DNA of 64,000 bases from Setophaga petechia (Eukaryota; Chordata; Aves; Passeriformes; Parulidae). The notes beneath the pieces are model-generated. The model was not told the DNA's origin. It saw nothing but the letters and a program-made list of their open reading frames with translations, and did no database searches. The DNA lies in NCBI GenBank assembly GCA_024362935.1, contig JANCRA010000065.1:2108001-2172000 (forward strand), written 5' to 3'. Below are positions 53,738 through 64,000 of the stretch, piece after piece (position 1 is the stretch's first letter; each line of letters begins with the position of its first letter). A program made the position numbers and the translations under genes.

Positions 53738-56125
53738 TGCCCTGCCAGCTGAGAAATGCTCCTTGGGGCTCAGCCTTGGCCAACAGCCCCTGGGCTCAGC
53801 TCCTCTGCAGCTCATCACAAACACTGTTTTCCCCAGGCACTGCTGCTGCCCAACCAGCTCCTGCTTTCTGGACTAGCAGCCCTGGGAACTGGTTTTGTTC
53901 CCTCAGTGGCACAACATCCCTGTTCTCACACTGCCAAAGAAAGCTGTTGGTGCCAAGTGCGGCCAGGATGAACCATGGCTGGGACTGAAGCCCCTCTCTT
54001 GGGGCCCTGCACACAGCGCTCCAAAAGGAGCCCTTGGAGCTCTCCTGGGCCAGCCACTCCCTCTGAGTGGGGCCTCTCCCAGCCGGGAACTCTCCCGTTT
54101 GCTGCACTCAGGGATCCCCAACAACGACGGAGCCTGGGCCGATCCCCCCACTCCTCCAGGCTCAGCCCTTCACCCGCTGGGGAGATGCCAAAGGATCCAC
54201 AGGGAACATTTCCTGCCCTCAGGGGAATTTCTCATAGGTGCCTTGCACTGACTCTCTGTGTCTGTGTGCACACTGGAGTGCCTGTGCTGGGGAAATGTGG
54301 CAGAAATGCTGCTCTCTGAGGGGTTGGAGTGCCTTGGATAGCTGAGTCAGTCAGGTATCAGTAAGTGAGGTTAAGTCATGACATCTGAGCTAAGTTAAAT
54401 GCTTCAAATAGTTGTTCTTTTGCTAAGTTGTTATATTTAATTTAATTTATTAGTTAAGTTAAATATTGTTAAATGTTTTCCTCAAACTGTGAAGTCATAG
54501 GTTTTAAGTTAGGTTAAATACTGTTAAGTGCTGTTCTTTTGCTAAATTGTGAAATTTAAGGTCTCAGTTAAGGTCAAGGTATAAGTTAAGTCCTGTTAAG
54601 TGTGAGGTCTGTGAAGCTTTTAGGCCATATTCCTTTTATCCTTGCCTTCACTGTCTTCTTGTCACACACACACTGACAGTTCTCAAATAATTTGTGGCCT
54701 GATTGTCCCGATTTTGTTTTGTTTTGTTGTTGCTTTGTTTCCTTGGTGTGCTTGAAGTGTCCAATCTGGAGCAGAGTGACTCTTGCCAAGGAATTGTGTG
54801 CTGCTGTCTCTTAATATTCTATCTGGTTTTTGCTGATCCCTTGCTGGGGATTTTTTCAGCGCTCTCAAGGCCTCGTTGGTAACAGGGTGAAGGAGCCCTG
54901 GCCCAGGCTCTGCCCTGGGGGACACGGGGATGCTGCCGGGGGGTCCCTGTCCCCCTGTGCCACCCCCAGGGCCCCAGCGCCCCGTCCCCGTGTCAGGCTC
55001 TGGGGTCGATCTCGTGGAACATCCTCTGGGGGAGGCTGCGGGGCCGGGGGCGGGGGGACCCGGGGGGACAGGGGACCCCGCTGTGCACGAGCAGGGTTGG
55101 ACTGCTCTGGGGGGAGCTGTGAGGGGGGCTGGGACAGAGTGACCTCCCCAGTGACCTCACACTACCCCTGTGATATCATACACCACCTGTGATGTCAAAA
55201 AGCTCCTGTGATGTCACAGAGCTATTATATTACCCTGTAATGTCATACAGCAGTGCTGTGATGTCATAAAAGACCATGATGTCACAAAGTGACCCTGTGA
55301 TGTCACAGCCTGCTCTATGATGTTACACAGCCACCTGGTGATGCCACAACCCACCCTCTGATGCCACAGGTCCACACTCTGTAATGGCAGAGTCTTCCCT
55401 ATGGCCTTACATCCTACTCTGTGACATCACAGCCAGCAATGTGATGTCACAACTCCCTCAGTGATGTCACAAACCCCTCAAGAACTCAGTTACATTGAAA
55501 CATTGAAGTCTCTTGGACTTTGAAGAGATCCCTGTCAGGGACACAAGTGAGAAAGTATCTCCAAACTGAGAAGGTGTCCCCAGGTTCCAGGTAGAGCAGA
55601 ACACTGGAGGCAGTGATGTCAGCTGGGGACAAACAAGGCAAAGGTGTCTCTGGTGCTGAGCACACCTGGATGTGTTTCAGGAATGCAAAGGGCCAAGGCC
55701 TGAGCCCCAGCCCCTGGCCAGGCAGATGCTGTCCCTCCCTCCTTGCTCAGGGCTCTTCCCGGGATGGGCACTGGCATGTGGGGATGGGCAATGCCAAGGG
55801 CAGGAGCATGGGGCGGCCCCTGCCAGGCTGCTGAGCAGGGACAAGGAGGCAATCAGGCCCCAGGCCTGCAAGGGTCACTTGTCCCCTCGTGGCCTCAGGC
55901 CCAGGCCCAGCAGCCATGGCCAAAGTGCTGCCCAAGTTGGCTCTGGCAGGGCTGTCTTGCAGCTGCTGCCCATCCCTGTGCAGCCCAGGCTGTCCCACAG
56001 TGTCCCTGCCCTGCGGCTCTGTCCCTGCAGGCTGTCGGCATCCCCCGGCTGCCCCACCTGGCTGGGCCCTTCCTTTGCTGACAGCTCTGCCTCCTGCCTG
56101 CCTCTGCCTGCGCACACAGAGCCTT
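53738..56125. repeat. Large inverted repeat, left arm
   Basis: Reverse-complement partner of 59,722-62,100. The sum of paired coordinates stays near 115,840 along the whole arm, so there is little net indel. Contents from left: a segment starting 'gccctgccagctgagaaatg', AT-rich 'aagttaggttaaat' repeats, the composite element, the inverted TGATGTCA array (55,136-55,480) and a segment ending 'cctctgcctgcgcacaca'. Confidence 0.93.
55136..55480 (-). repeat. TGATGTCACAG array within the left arm
   Basis: Reverse-orientation copy of the TGACATCACAG array ('ctgtgatgtcacag', 'gtgatgtcataaaagac'), with unit spacing of about 20-25 bp. Confidence 0.85.
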
Positions 56126-56539
56126 GGGCTGCTCCAGGCTCCTGCTGGGGATGTGCTGCACCACAGCCCTGCCCTGGCAGAGGAATTCCTTTCTCTTTGG
56201 GTCCTGTCTGGCTCTCCCTATCTGCCCATTGCATTAATTCTTTCTTTCTCTGGCTGTTCTCCATTATGCCAAAATGATCCACCATCTCTGAAATCACCCT
56301 TCAGTCCCTCCCAGGTCTCCTCTGCTGTCCTCACTCTCCACTCCACTGAGCACAGTGCTCCTGTGTCCCTGTATTGTGCTCATGTTCCCAAGGCCTCCAA
56401 ACCCCACCTTGGGAGATCTCTGGGCCCTCTCCAAGGTGTTGGCAAATGAAAACATTCTGCTCATAGTCTAAGAAAATCACCTCAGGACAAGACCAGTCAG
56501 ACCTGTGTGTCCTGGCTACTTTTGCCATGCAGCAATCCT
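56126..56539. other. Inner flank of the left arm
   Basis: Unique sequence between arm and tandem array. No gene. Confidence 0.4.
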
Positions 56540-57790
56540 TGGATAGATAGAATTTTTTGGGCCAAATTCCAATTTTGCCCATGGGCACTTTGATGTGAAC
56601 AACGATTCTTTTCCATTGGAAGGAAAGCAGAGGCCCAGTGTTTCAGGGGCAGATGAGCAGCAGCCACCAAGTGCCAAGGCAAGCCAGACCTTTTTGGAAT
56701 TGCAGCTTGTGCCTGAGAGAAATCCTTGGATACACAGAATTTGGGAGGTAGAATACCAATTTTCGCCACTGGTCCCTTGATGAAAAGGTTGTTTCTTTTC
56801 CATCTAAAGGAAATCAGAGAGCCCCAGGGTTTGATGGGAGATGAAGAGCAGCCCCTGGGAGGCCAAGCCAGACAGACTCGTCTCTCCTGGCAGCTTTTGG
56901 CTTGGAGCTATCCTTGGATATATGAAATTTAGGGGCCAAATCTCAAATTTGGCTAAGGCCCCTGGACGAGAAGACTGTTCTATTTCCATCACAAGGAAGG
57001 CAGAGAGCCTCAGTACTTCAGGGGTAGATGATAGGTGGCCATCAGAGCCCACAATGCCAGCCAGAGCTGGCAGCTTTTGTCTGGGAGAAACCCTTCATAT
57101 AGTGAACATTTTAGGAGGAGTAGCAATTTTGGCCGAGGAGGAATGGGCAAATTCTTTTCCTGTGTCCAAAGGAAGGAAAGCACAGAGTCCCAGTGTTTCA
57201 GGGGCTGATGAGCTGCAGTCACATGAGACCAAGGCCATCCAGACCTGTCTGTAATGGCAGCTTTTGTGTAGGAGAAATCTTTGGATATAGGACTTTTGGA
57301 GGTGGAATCCCAATTCCGATCATGTGCACCTGGAGAAGAAGGATGGTTCTTTTCCCTTAGGAGGAAAGCACTGAGCCCCAGTGTTTCAGGGCAGAATAGA
57401 GGCAACCACCAGAGGCCAAGGCCAGCCAGAGTTGTCTGTCCTGGGAGCTCTTGTCTGGGAGAAAAAACCCTTGCATGTAGGAATTTTGGAGGGAAAGTAC
57501 CAGTTTTTGCCATGGGTGCCTGTGCAGGAAGGACAGTTCTTTTCCATAGGAAGGAAAGCCCAGAGCCCCAGTGTTTGAAGGCAGGTCAGACCCAGCTCTC
57601 AGGAAGACAAGGTCAGCCAGGCTTGTTGGTAATGGCAGTTTTTTGTCTGGGAGCAATCCCTGGATATTGGGAATTTTGGAGAGGGAATCCCATTTTGGCT
57701 ATGGATGCTTGAATGAGAAAGACAGTTCTTTTCCATTTGAAGGAAAGCTCATAGCCCCAGTGTTTGAGTGGCACATGAGAAGAGACCCTC
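56540..57790 (+). repeat. Tandem repeat of roughly 135-165 bp, about eight copies
   Basis: The unit contains 'ccttggatatagggaatttt', a 'ttttggccatgggcgcctg' element, 'aagaatggttcttttccat', 'ggaaagcagagagccccagt', 'gtttcaggggcagatgagca' and 'aggccaaggccagccagac'. Copies differ by about a fifth of positions. One inverted copy is at 62,990-63,165. Confidence 0.88.
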
Positions 57791-57849
57791 GACAATCCGA
57801 GGGTAGTTGGAGCAGACAGGCCAAGCCAACCACAGCTGTTACCTGTTCC

Positions 57850-59385
57850 CTTGGATCCATGGGGCCCAGCTGTGCCACACTGACCCCTTGTTTCCATGGG
57901 GCCCTGCAGTGCCACAATGGTGGTGTCATATTGGATCCTTGGTTCCATCAGGCCCAGATGTGTCACACTGTCCTCTTGTTTTCATGGGGCCCCATAGTGT
58001 CACAATGGTCCCTTGCTTCCATGAGGCCTTGCAGTGTCACAGGGGTCTCCTTGGTACCACAGTGTCACACTGAACCTTTGGTTCCATGGGGAATCGCAAT
58101 GTCAGAAGGGTCTCCTTGGTTCCATGAGGCCCTGCAGAGCCCCTTAATTCAACGAGGCCTCAAAGTGTCAGGATGACCTCCAGAATTCCATGAGGCCCCA
58201 CAATGTCACAATGGACCTTTGGTTCCATGGGGTCCCGCCCTGTTCCATGAATCCTTAGTTCCATGGGGCCCTGTAGTGTCACAACTGTCTCCTTGGTTCC
58301 ATGGTGCCACACAGTGTGACAACTGCCTTTTGACCTGCCAACGCTCCATAGTGTCACAATGGTTCCTTGCTTCCATGAGGCCTTGTAGTGTCACAATGGC
58401 CCCTTGGTTCAGTGAGGCCTTTGGTGTCACAATGGTCTCCATGATCCCATAAGGCCTTGTAGTGTCACAATGGCCCCTTGGTTCAGTGAGGCCTTTGGTG
58501 TCACAATGGTCTCCATGATCCCATAAGGCCTTGCAGTGTCACAACAGACCATTGGTTTCACTGAGCCCCACAGTGTCACTGTGGTCCCCTTGGCTCCACA
58601 AGGTTCTGAAATGCCACAATGGCCCTTTGGTTTCACAAGGCCTCAAAGTGTAAAAATGACCTCCATGGTTCCATGAGGTCCTGCTGGGTCACAATTGGTT
58701 CCATGATGCCCCAGAGTGTCACAATGGTATCTTTGGTTCCATTGAACCCTTCATCCCATGGAGACCCATGGTGTTCACTGCAGTCCCCTTGATTCCATGA
58801 GGCCCTACCATGCTATAATGGCCCCTTGGTTCCAGTGGGTCCCAAAGTCTCAGAACAGTCTCCATTGTTCCATGAGGTCCCACAATGTCACTGTCATCCT
58901 CTTGGTTCCACAGGGCCCCACAGTGGAACAGTGGATTCCTGGTTCCATGAGGTTCCTCAGTCACAATGGTCTCCTTGGATCCACAGTGTCACAGTGGCCC
59001 CTTGGCTCCATGCGGCCACGCTGTGTCACAGTGGCTCATGGTTCCATGAGGCCACAGAGTTTAACAATGCACCCTTGGTTCTATGACAGCTTGCTGTGTC
59101 ACAATGGACTTCTGGTTCCATGAGCTTTCATACTGCCAACAGCAGTCTCCTTGGTTCTGCAGTGTCACAATGGCCCCATGGTTCCATGAGGTTTCTCAGG
59201 GTCACAATGATCTCCTTGAAGCTGCAGTATCACAATGGATCATTGGTTCAATGTGGCCCCAATGTGCCAAAATGGATTTTGGTTCCATGGGGTTCTGCTG
59301 TGTCACAATGGACCCTTTGTTCCATGAGTTTGCACAGTGTCACAGCTGACTCCTTGGTTCTCTGAGGCCCCGCCATCATCAAATC
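57850..59385 (+). repeat. TGTCACAATGG minisatellite, array B
   Basis: About 1.5 kb of the family seen at 48,520, with units near 40-45 bp. It contains a recent higher-order duplication: 58,373-58,450 is repeated almost exactly at 58,451-58,530. Frames on both strands are artefacts of the repeat. Confidence 0.93.
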
Positions 59386-59721
59386 TCCAAAACATCAGAA
59401 TAAGACTCACTAACACTAATTTGCTATTTGAGAGAGTATCATTTATTCAGGCATGAGGTCTAGCGAGGGATCACTCCTAACCTCATGTGGACATGTAATT
59501 CTACCAGTGTCTCTAAATGTGTATTACACTTTATCCATTACAATAAAACCCACCCCAAGTTCCCAGATTCAGTCCTTTTTTCTATCACTGCATTCTTGAG
59601 CCAGATGTCTTCTTCTCTGCCAACAATTCCTGCTAGGAAAGCAGCCCCTGAATGCCTTGTTCCTGTGCTGAAAGATCACAGGCATGGTTAAAATTGAACT
59701 AACCCTTTTGGTATCAAGGTC
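59386..59721. other. Inner flank of the right arm
   Basis: Unique sequence (for example 'gagagtatcatttattcagg'). No gene. Confidence 0.4.
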
Positions 59722-62100
59722 AAGGCTTTGTGTGAGCAGGCAGAGGCAGGCAGGAGGCAGAGCTGTCAGCAAAGGAAGGGCCCAGCCAGGTGGGGCAGCC
59801 GGGGGATGCCGACAGCCTGCAGGGACAGAGCCGCAGGGCAGGGACACTGTGGGACAGCCTGGGCTGCACAGGGATGGGCAGCAGCTGCAAGACAGCCCTG
59901 CCAGAGCCAACTTGGGCAGCACTTTGGCCATGGCTGCTGGGCCTGGGCCTGAGGCCACGAGGGGACAAGTGACCCTTGCAGGCCTGGGGCCTGATTGCCT
60001 CCTTGTCCCTGCTCAGCAGCCTGGCAGGGGCCGCCCCATGCTCCTGCCCTTGGCATTGCCCATCCCCACATGCCAGTGCCCATCCCGGGAAGAGCCCTGA
60101 GCAAGGAGGGAGGGGCAGGATCTGCCTGGCCAGGGACTGGGGCTCAGGCCTTGGCCCTTTGCATTCCTGAAACACATCCAGGTTTGCTCAGCGTCAGAGA
60201 CACCTTTGCCTTGCTTGTCCCCAGCTGTCATCACTGCCTTCTGTGTTCTGTTCTACCTGGAACCTGGGGACATTTTCTCAGTCATTTGCCTTACAGGGAT
60301 CTCTTCAAAGTACAAGAAACTTCAGTGTTTCAATGTAACTGAGTTCTTGGGGGTTTTGTGACATCACTGAGGTGGTTGTGACATCACACAGCTGGCTGTG
60401 ACATCACAAAGTAGGGTGTCAGGACACAGAGCAGACTCTGCCATCAGATAATGTGGCTCTGTCGAATAAAAAGTGTGTTGTGACTGTGTAACATCATAGA
60501 GAAGGCTGTGATATCACAGAATGGATTGAGACATCAGAGGGTGACTTTGTGACATCACAGTCTTCTGTGACATTGCAACACTGTTGTATGACGTGACAAA
60601 ATGACATCATACAAAAATGTTGTATGACATCAAAAAGTGACATCAGAGTTGTCTGTGACATCACAGGGGCTGTGTGGCATCACAGCGGCTGTGTGAGGTC
60701 ACTGGGGAGGTCACTCTGCCCCGGTCCCCCTCACAGCTCCCCCCAGAGCAGTCCGACCCTGCTCGTGCACAGCGGGGTCCCCTGTCCCCCTGGGTCCCCC
60801 CCGCCCCCGGCCCCGCAGCCTCCCCCAGAGGATGTTCCACGAGATCAACCCCAGAACCTGACATGGGGACGGGGGGCCGGGGCCCTGCGGGTGGCACAGG
60901 GGGACAGGGACCCCCCGGCAGCGTCCCCGTGTCCCCCAGGGCCAGAACCTGGGCCAGGGCTCCTTCACCCTGTTACCAACGAGGCCTTGAGAGCGCTGAA
61001 AAAATCCCCAGCAAGGGATCAGCAAAAACCAGATTGAATATGAAGGGACAGCAGCACAAAGTTCCTTGGCAAGAGTCACTCTGCTCCTGACAGGACACTT
61101 CAGGCACAGCAAGGAAACAAAGCAACAACAAAAGCAAACAGAATCCAGGCAATCAAACCAGAAATGAACTGAGAACTGTCCCTGTGTGTGTCTGTGACAC
61201 AAGGATAGTGAGGGCAAGGATAAAAGGAATATGGCCTAAAAGCTTTACAGAGCTCAAATTTAACAGAACTTAACTTATACCTTAAACTTCACAATTTAGC
61301 AAAAGATCAGCACCTAAGAGTACTTAAATTTACTTATAATCTACGACTTTGCAATTTAATGGACGAATAATAGCAGTATTTAACTTAGCTTATGACTTAT
61401 ATTAAACATAAAACTTAGGAAAAGAACAACTCTCATCAGCATTTAACTTATCTTATAGTTTGTGGTTTAACCTCACTTACAGGCCTGACTGACTCAGCTA
61501 TCCAAGGCACTCCAACCCCTCAGAGAGCAGCATTTCTGCCACATTTCCCCAGCACAGGCACTCCTGTGTGCACACAGACACAAAGAGTCAGTGCAAGGCA
61601 CCTATGAGAAATTCCCCTGAGGGCAGGAAATGCTCCCTGTGGATCCTTTGGCATCTCCCCAGCGGGTGAAGGGTTGAGCCTGGAGGAGTGGGGGGATCAG
61701 CCCAGGCTCCGTGGTTGTTGGGGATCCCCGAGTGCAGCAAACGGGAGAGTTCCCGGCTGGGAGAGGCCCCACTCAGAGGGAGTGGCTGGCCCAGGAGAGC
61801 TCCAAGGGCTCCTTTTGGAGCGCTGTTTGCAGGGCCCCAAGAGAGGGGCTGCAGTCCCAGCAATGGCTCATCCTGGCCGCACTTGGCACCAACAGCTTTC
61901 TTTGGCAGTGTGAGAACAGGGATGTTGTGCCACGGAGGGAACAAAAGCAGTTCCCAGGGCTGCTCCTGCAGAAAGCAGGAGCTGGTTGGGCAGCAGCAGT
62001 GCCTGGAGAAAACAGTGTTTGTGATGAGCTGCAGAGGAGCTGAGCCCAGGGGCTTTTGGCCAAGGCTGAGCCCCAAGGAGCATTTCTCAGCTGGCAGGGC
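59722..62100. repeat. Large inverted repeat, right arm
   Basis: Mirror of 53,738-56,125. Includes the TGACATCA array at 60,350-60,705 and the composite element at 60,706-60,930. The AT-rich part (61,250-61,490) has diverged more than the rest, and the flanking GC-rich parts remain nearly identical. Long frames such as 59,720-60,175 (minus) and 55,672-56,277 (plus) are the same sequence read from the two arms. Confidence 0.93.
60350..60705 (+). repeat. TGACATCACAG array within the right arm
   Basis: Partner of 55,136-55,480 inside the palindrome. Motifs 'ctgtgacatcacagaatgg' and 'gtatgacatcaaaaagtg' repeat at about 20-25 bp. Confidence 0.85.
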
Positions 62101-62129
62101 GGGCTGAGAAGGGGAGGGGGGAATGCAGC

Positions 62130-62960
62130 AGCACAGGGCCCATGGAACCAAGGGACCATTGTGACACTGTGGGGCCCTGTGAGACCAAGGGACCATTTTG
62201 ACACTGTGGGGCCCTGTGACACCAAGGGACCATTGTGACACTGTGGGGCCTCATGGAATCATGGAGAGCACTGTGACATTGCTGGACCTCATGGAATCAA
62301 GGCGGTTGTACTGATGTTGTGTGGCTCCATGGAATGCAGGGATCATTGTGACACTGTGAGCCCCCATCAAACCAAGGGTCCATTGTGACACCGCAGGGCC
62401 TCATGGAACTGTGGAGACCATTATGGCACTTTTGGGGTGTCATGGGACCAAGGGGCCATTGTGTCATTGCAAGGCCTCATGGAAACCTAGGGAGACATTT
62501 CACAGCCTCATGGAACCAAGAGGCCATTGTGACACAGTGGGGCACCATGACACCAAGGAGACCATTGTGACACAAAGGAGACTCATGGAATCACGGAGAC
62601 TATTGTGACCCTGGGAGTCCTCACAAAACCAAGAGGACCATTGTGATACTGTGGGGCCTGATGACCCTAAGAGGCCTTTGTGACACTGCAGGGCTGCACG
62701 GAACCAAAGGGCCATTGTGACATTGCAGGGCCTCATGTCATCAGCGGTCCCTTGTGACGCTGTGGATCCAAAGGAGACCACTGTGACACCACAAACCCCC
62801 AGGGTCCAAAGGTCCATTGTGACATTGCAGGGCTCATGGTACAGAGGAGTCCTGGGACATTGTGGGGCCTGGGGAACGACGGAGACCATTGTGACACTGT
62901 AAGGCCTCATGGAACCAAGGTGTCATTGTGACACTATAGGGCACCATAAAACTAACGGAA
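62130..62960 (-). repeat. TGTCACAATGG minisatellite, array C (inverted)
   Basis: Reads 'accaagggaccattgtgaca' and 'ctgtggggcctcatggaac' on the plus strand, the reverse complement of arrays A and B. It borders the right arm of the palindrome directly. No such array borders the left arm's outer end. Confidence 0.92.
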
Positions 62961-62989
62961 TATGGAACAGGTCTGGCTGCTTTGGCCTC

Positions 62990-63165
62990 CTGGGCCTCCT
63001 TACTGGTCCAGCTGACTATGGCATGTTGAGGGTCTTTTCTCATCTGCCTTCCAAAAACTGGGGCTCAATGCTTTAATTGCTATGGAAAAGAACTGTCCTT
63101 CTAGTCCAGGTGCCCATGGCCAGAATTGGGATTTCACCTCCAATATTCCCCAATGTGACAGACTG
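62990..63165 (-). repeat. Single inverted copy of the 135-165 bp repeat
   Basis: 'gaccttccaaaaactggggctc'-like words, 'atggaaaagaactgtccttc' and 'caggtgcccatggccagaat' are the reverse of the unit at 56,540-57,790. Confidence 0.7.
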
Positions 63166-63852
63166 GAGGAGATTGTTGGCTCAAAACATTTCATGTGTGG
63201 GGGAGGAAGGGGCAGGTCCAGCCTTGCCCTGCCCTGGAACCCCAAACCCCCCAGAGCCTCTATCCCAGCCCAGCAGTGGCTGCCAGTCCCTGGCACAGCA
63301 CAGGCAATGCTCCACAGCCACCTCTGCAGCCCCAGCCCAGCTCCTGAGGGACCAAATGACCCCAAGCCCCACCTGGGGGAAGGGCCCAGGAAGACCAAGG
63401 GATATTGAAGGCTGACCACAAGGCAAGCACATATCTTAACCCTACCTCCTCTTGGAATTTCCATCTGAACTTCACTGGAATCCAGGAGTTGGCAGCTCTG
63501 TGTGTGCTTCTCTGTATCTTTTTTGCCTTTCTCTCTTTCTGTGTGTTCTTCTTCTGTTTCTGTGCTCCTGTAACTTTTGATTCACATGAAATTGAACAGG
63601 CTTAGAGTTTGTGAAATTGAATGGGCCAAGTCAATGCTTTGAGAAGTGCTTTCTGTTGATCTGTCAGTTTGACATGAGAAGAATTTTAAAAAGTAATACA
63701 AAACTTTTTGTGTAACCGACAATCTGTTAAACCACTAAGATACTGAACACGTCTCTGTGAAACACAAATGTTAAAGATGAAAAAACCCAGGAACCTCCTC
63801 TTTCTTTTCCAGTCAGCAAAGAAGCAGTGAGCCCCAGCCCCGGCCCCATCTC
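63166..63852. other. No gene recognised
   Basis: Unique sequence. Frames here are short and domain-free. Confidence 0.4.
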
Positions 63853-63897
63853 AACCAAATCAAACCAAACCAAACCAAACCAAACCAAACCAAACCA
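63853..63897. repeat. (AACCA)n microsatellite
   Basis: About eight to nine tandem copies of a five-base unit (caaaccaaaccaaac). The same words reappear at 63,970. Confidence 0.95.
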
Positions 63898-64000
63898 GGC
63901 AGCCCTGCCGTGGGCCGAGCCCCGTCCCCCCTTTCTCAGACCACCCTCTCCCCATTGGCCCCATTCTGACCAAACCAAACCCCGACAACTGCCAAACAGG

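Overview
The window looks like avian nuclear DNA, most probably from a songbird. The evidence is several antisense CR1 LINE fragments, ERVL-, class I- and class II-type endogenous retrovirus pieces, an olfactory receptor that looks like the bird-expanded OR14 group, C2H2 zinc-finger genes with split-exon architecture, and abundant GC-rich minisatellites. There are no bacterial-type operons, and nearly all long open frames are low-complexity or shadow frames. The species call is inference.

1-13,617: a tandem segmental duplication with a 7.41-kb period. Each unit carries a spliced gene of the ZNF541/TRERF1/MIDEAS family (ELM2 domain, SANT domain, C-terminal C2H2 finger split by an intron). The window holds the 3' end of one copy (A), one copy with every recognised 3' exon (B), and a third copy (C) cut off after the first SANT exon at a sharp breakpoint near 13,617. 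In mammals ZNF541 is a meiotic HDAC1/2-complex factor.

13,618-19,763: mostly gene-poor, with a CR1 fragment, an orphan exon-like segment on the minus strand at 16,499-16,587, an antisense class I-type LTR and an ERVL-type LTR.

19,764-35,690: two paralogous minus-strand C2H2 zinc-finger loci (19.8-22.1 kb and 32.3-34.7 kb) from a second segmental duplication. Each is followed on its promoter side by an ACTGGGA-type minisatellite. Between them lie an inverted promoter fragment, a promoter-side remnant of a third zinc-finger locus, a 5'-truncated endogenous retrovirus (pol, broken alpharetrovirus-like env, 3' LTR), an ERVL LTR and three further tandem arrays.

35,691-39,640: a low-complexity G-rich/C-rich inverted repeat about 3.5 kb across, with a CCAAT-rich CpG segment at its centre.

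39,848-44,481: LTR-derived DNA. It holds an antisense LTR, a snap-back inverted repeat of about 440-bp arms, a class II-type solo LTR, and a class I pol remnant with polypurine tract and 3' LTR.

44,745-53,737: a diverged tandem repeat, one intact olfactory receptor gene, CR1 fragments, a CACAATGG minisatellite, a perfect 31-bp hairpin and a TGACATCA array.

53,738-62,100: a large inverted repeat (arms about 2.4 kb) around a 3.6-kb spacer made of two tandem arrays. Inverted copies of the same array families follow to about 63,165.

Credible protein-coding content is therefore the ZNF541-like copies, the two zinc-finger genes (one frameshifted) and the olfactory receptor. The rest is mobile-element debris and tandem or inverted repeats.
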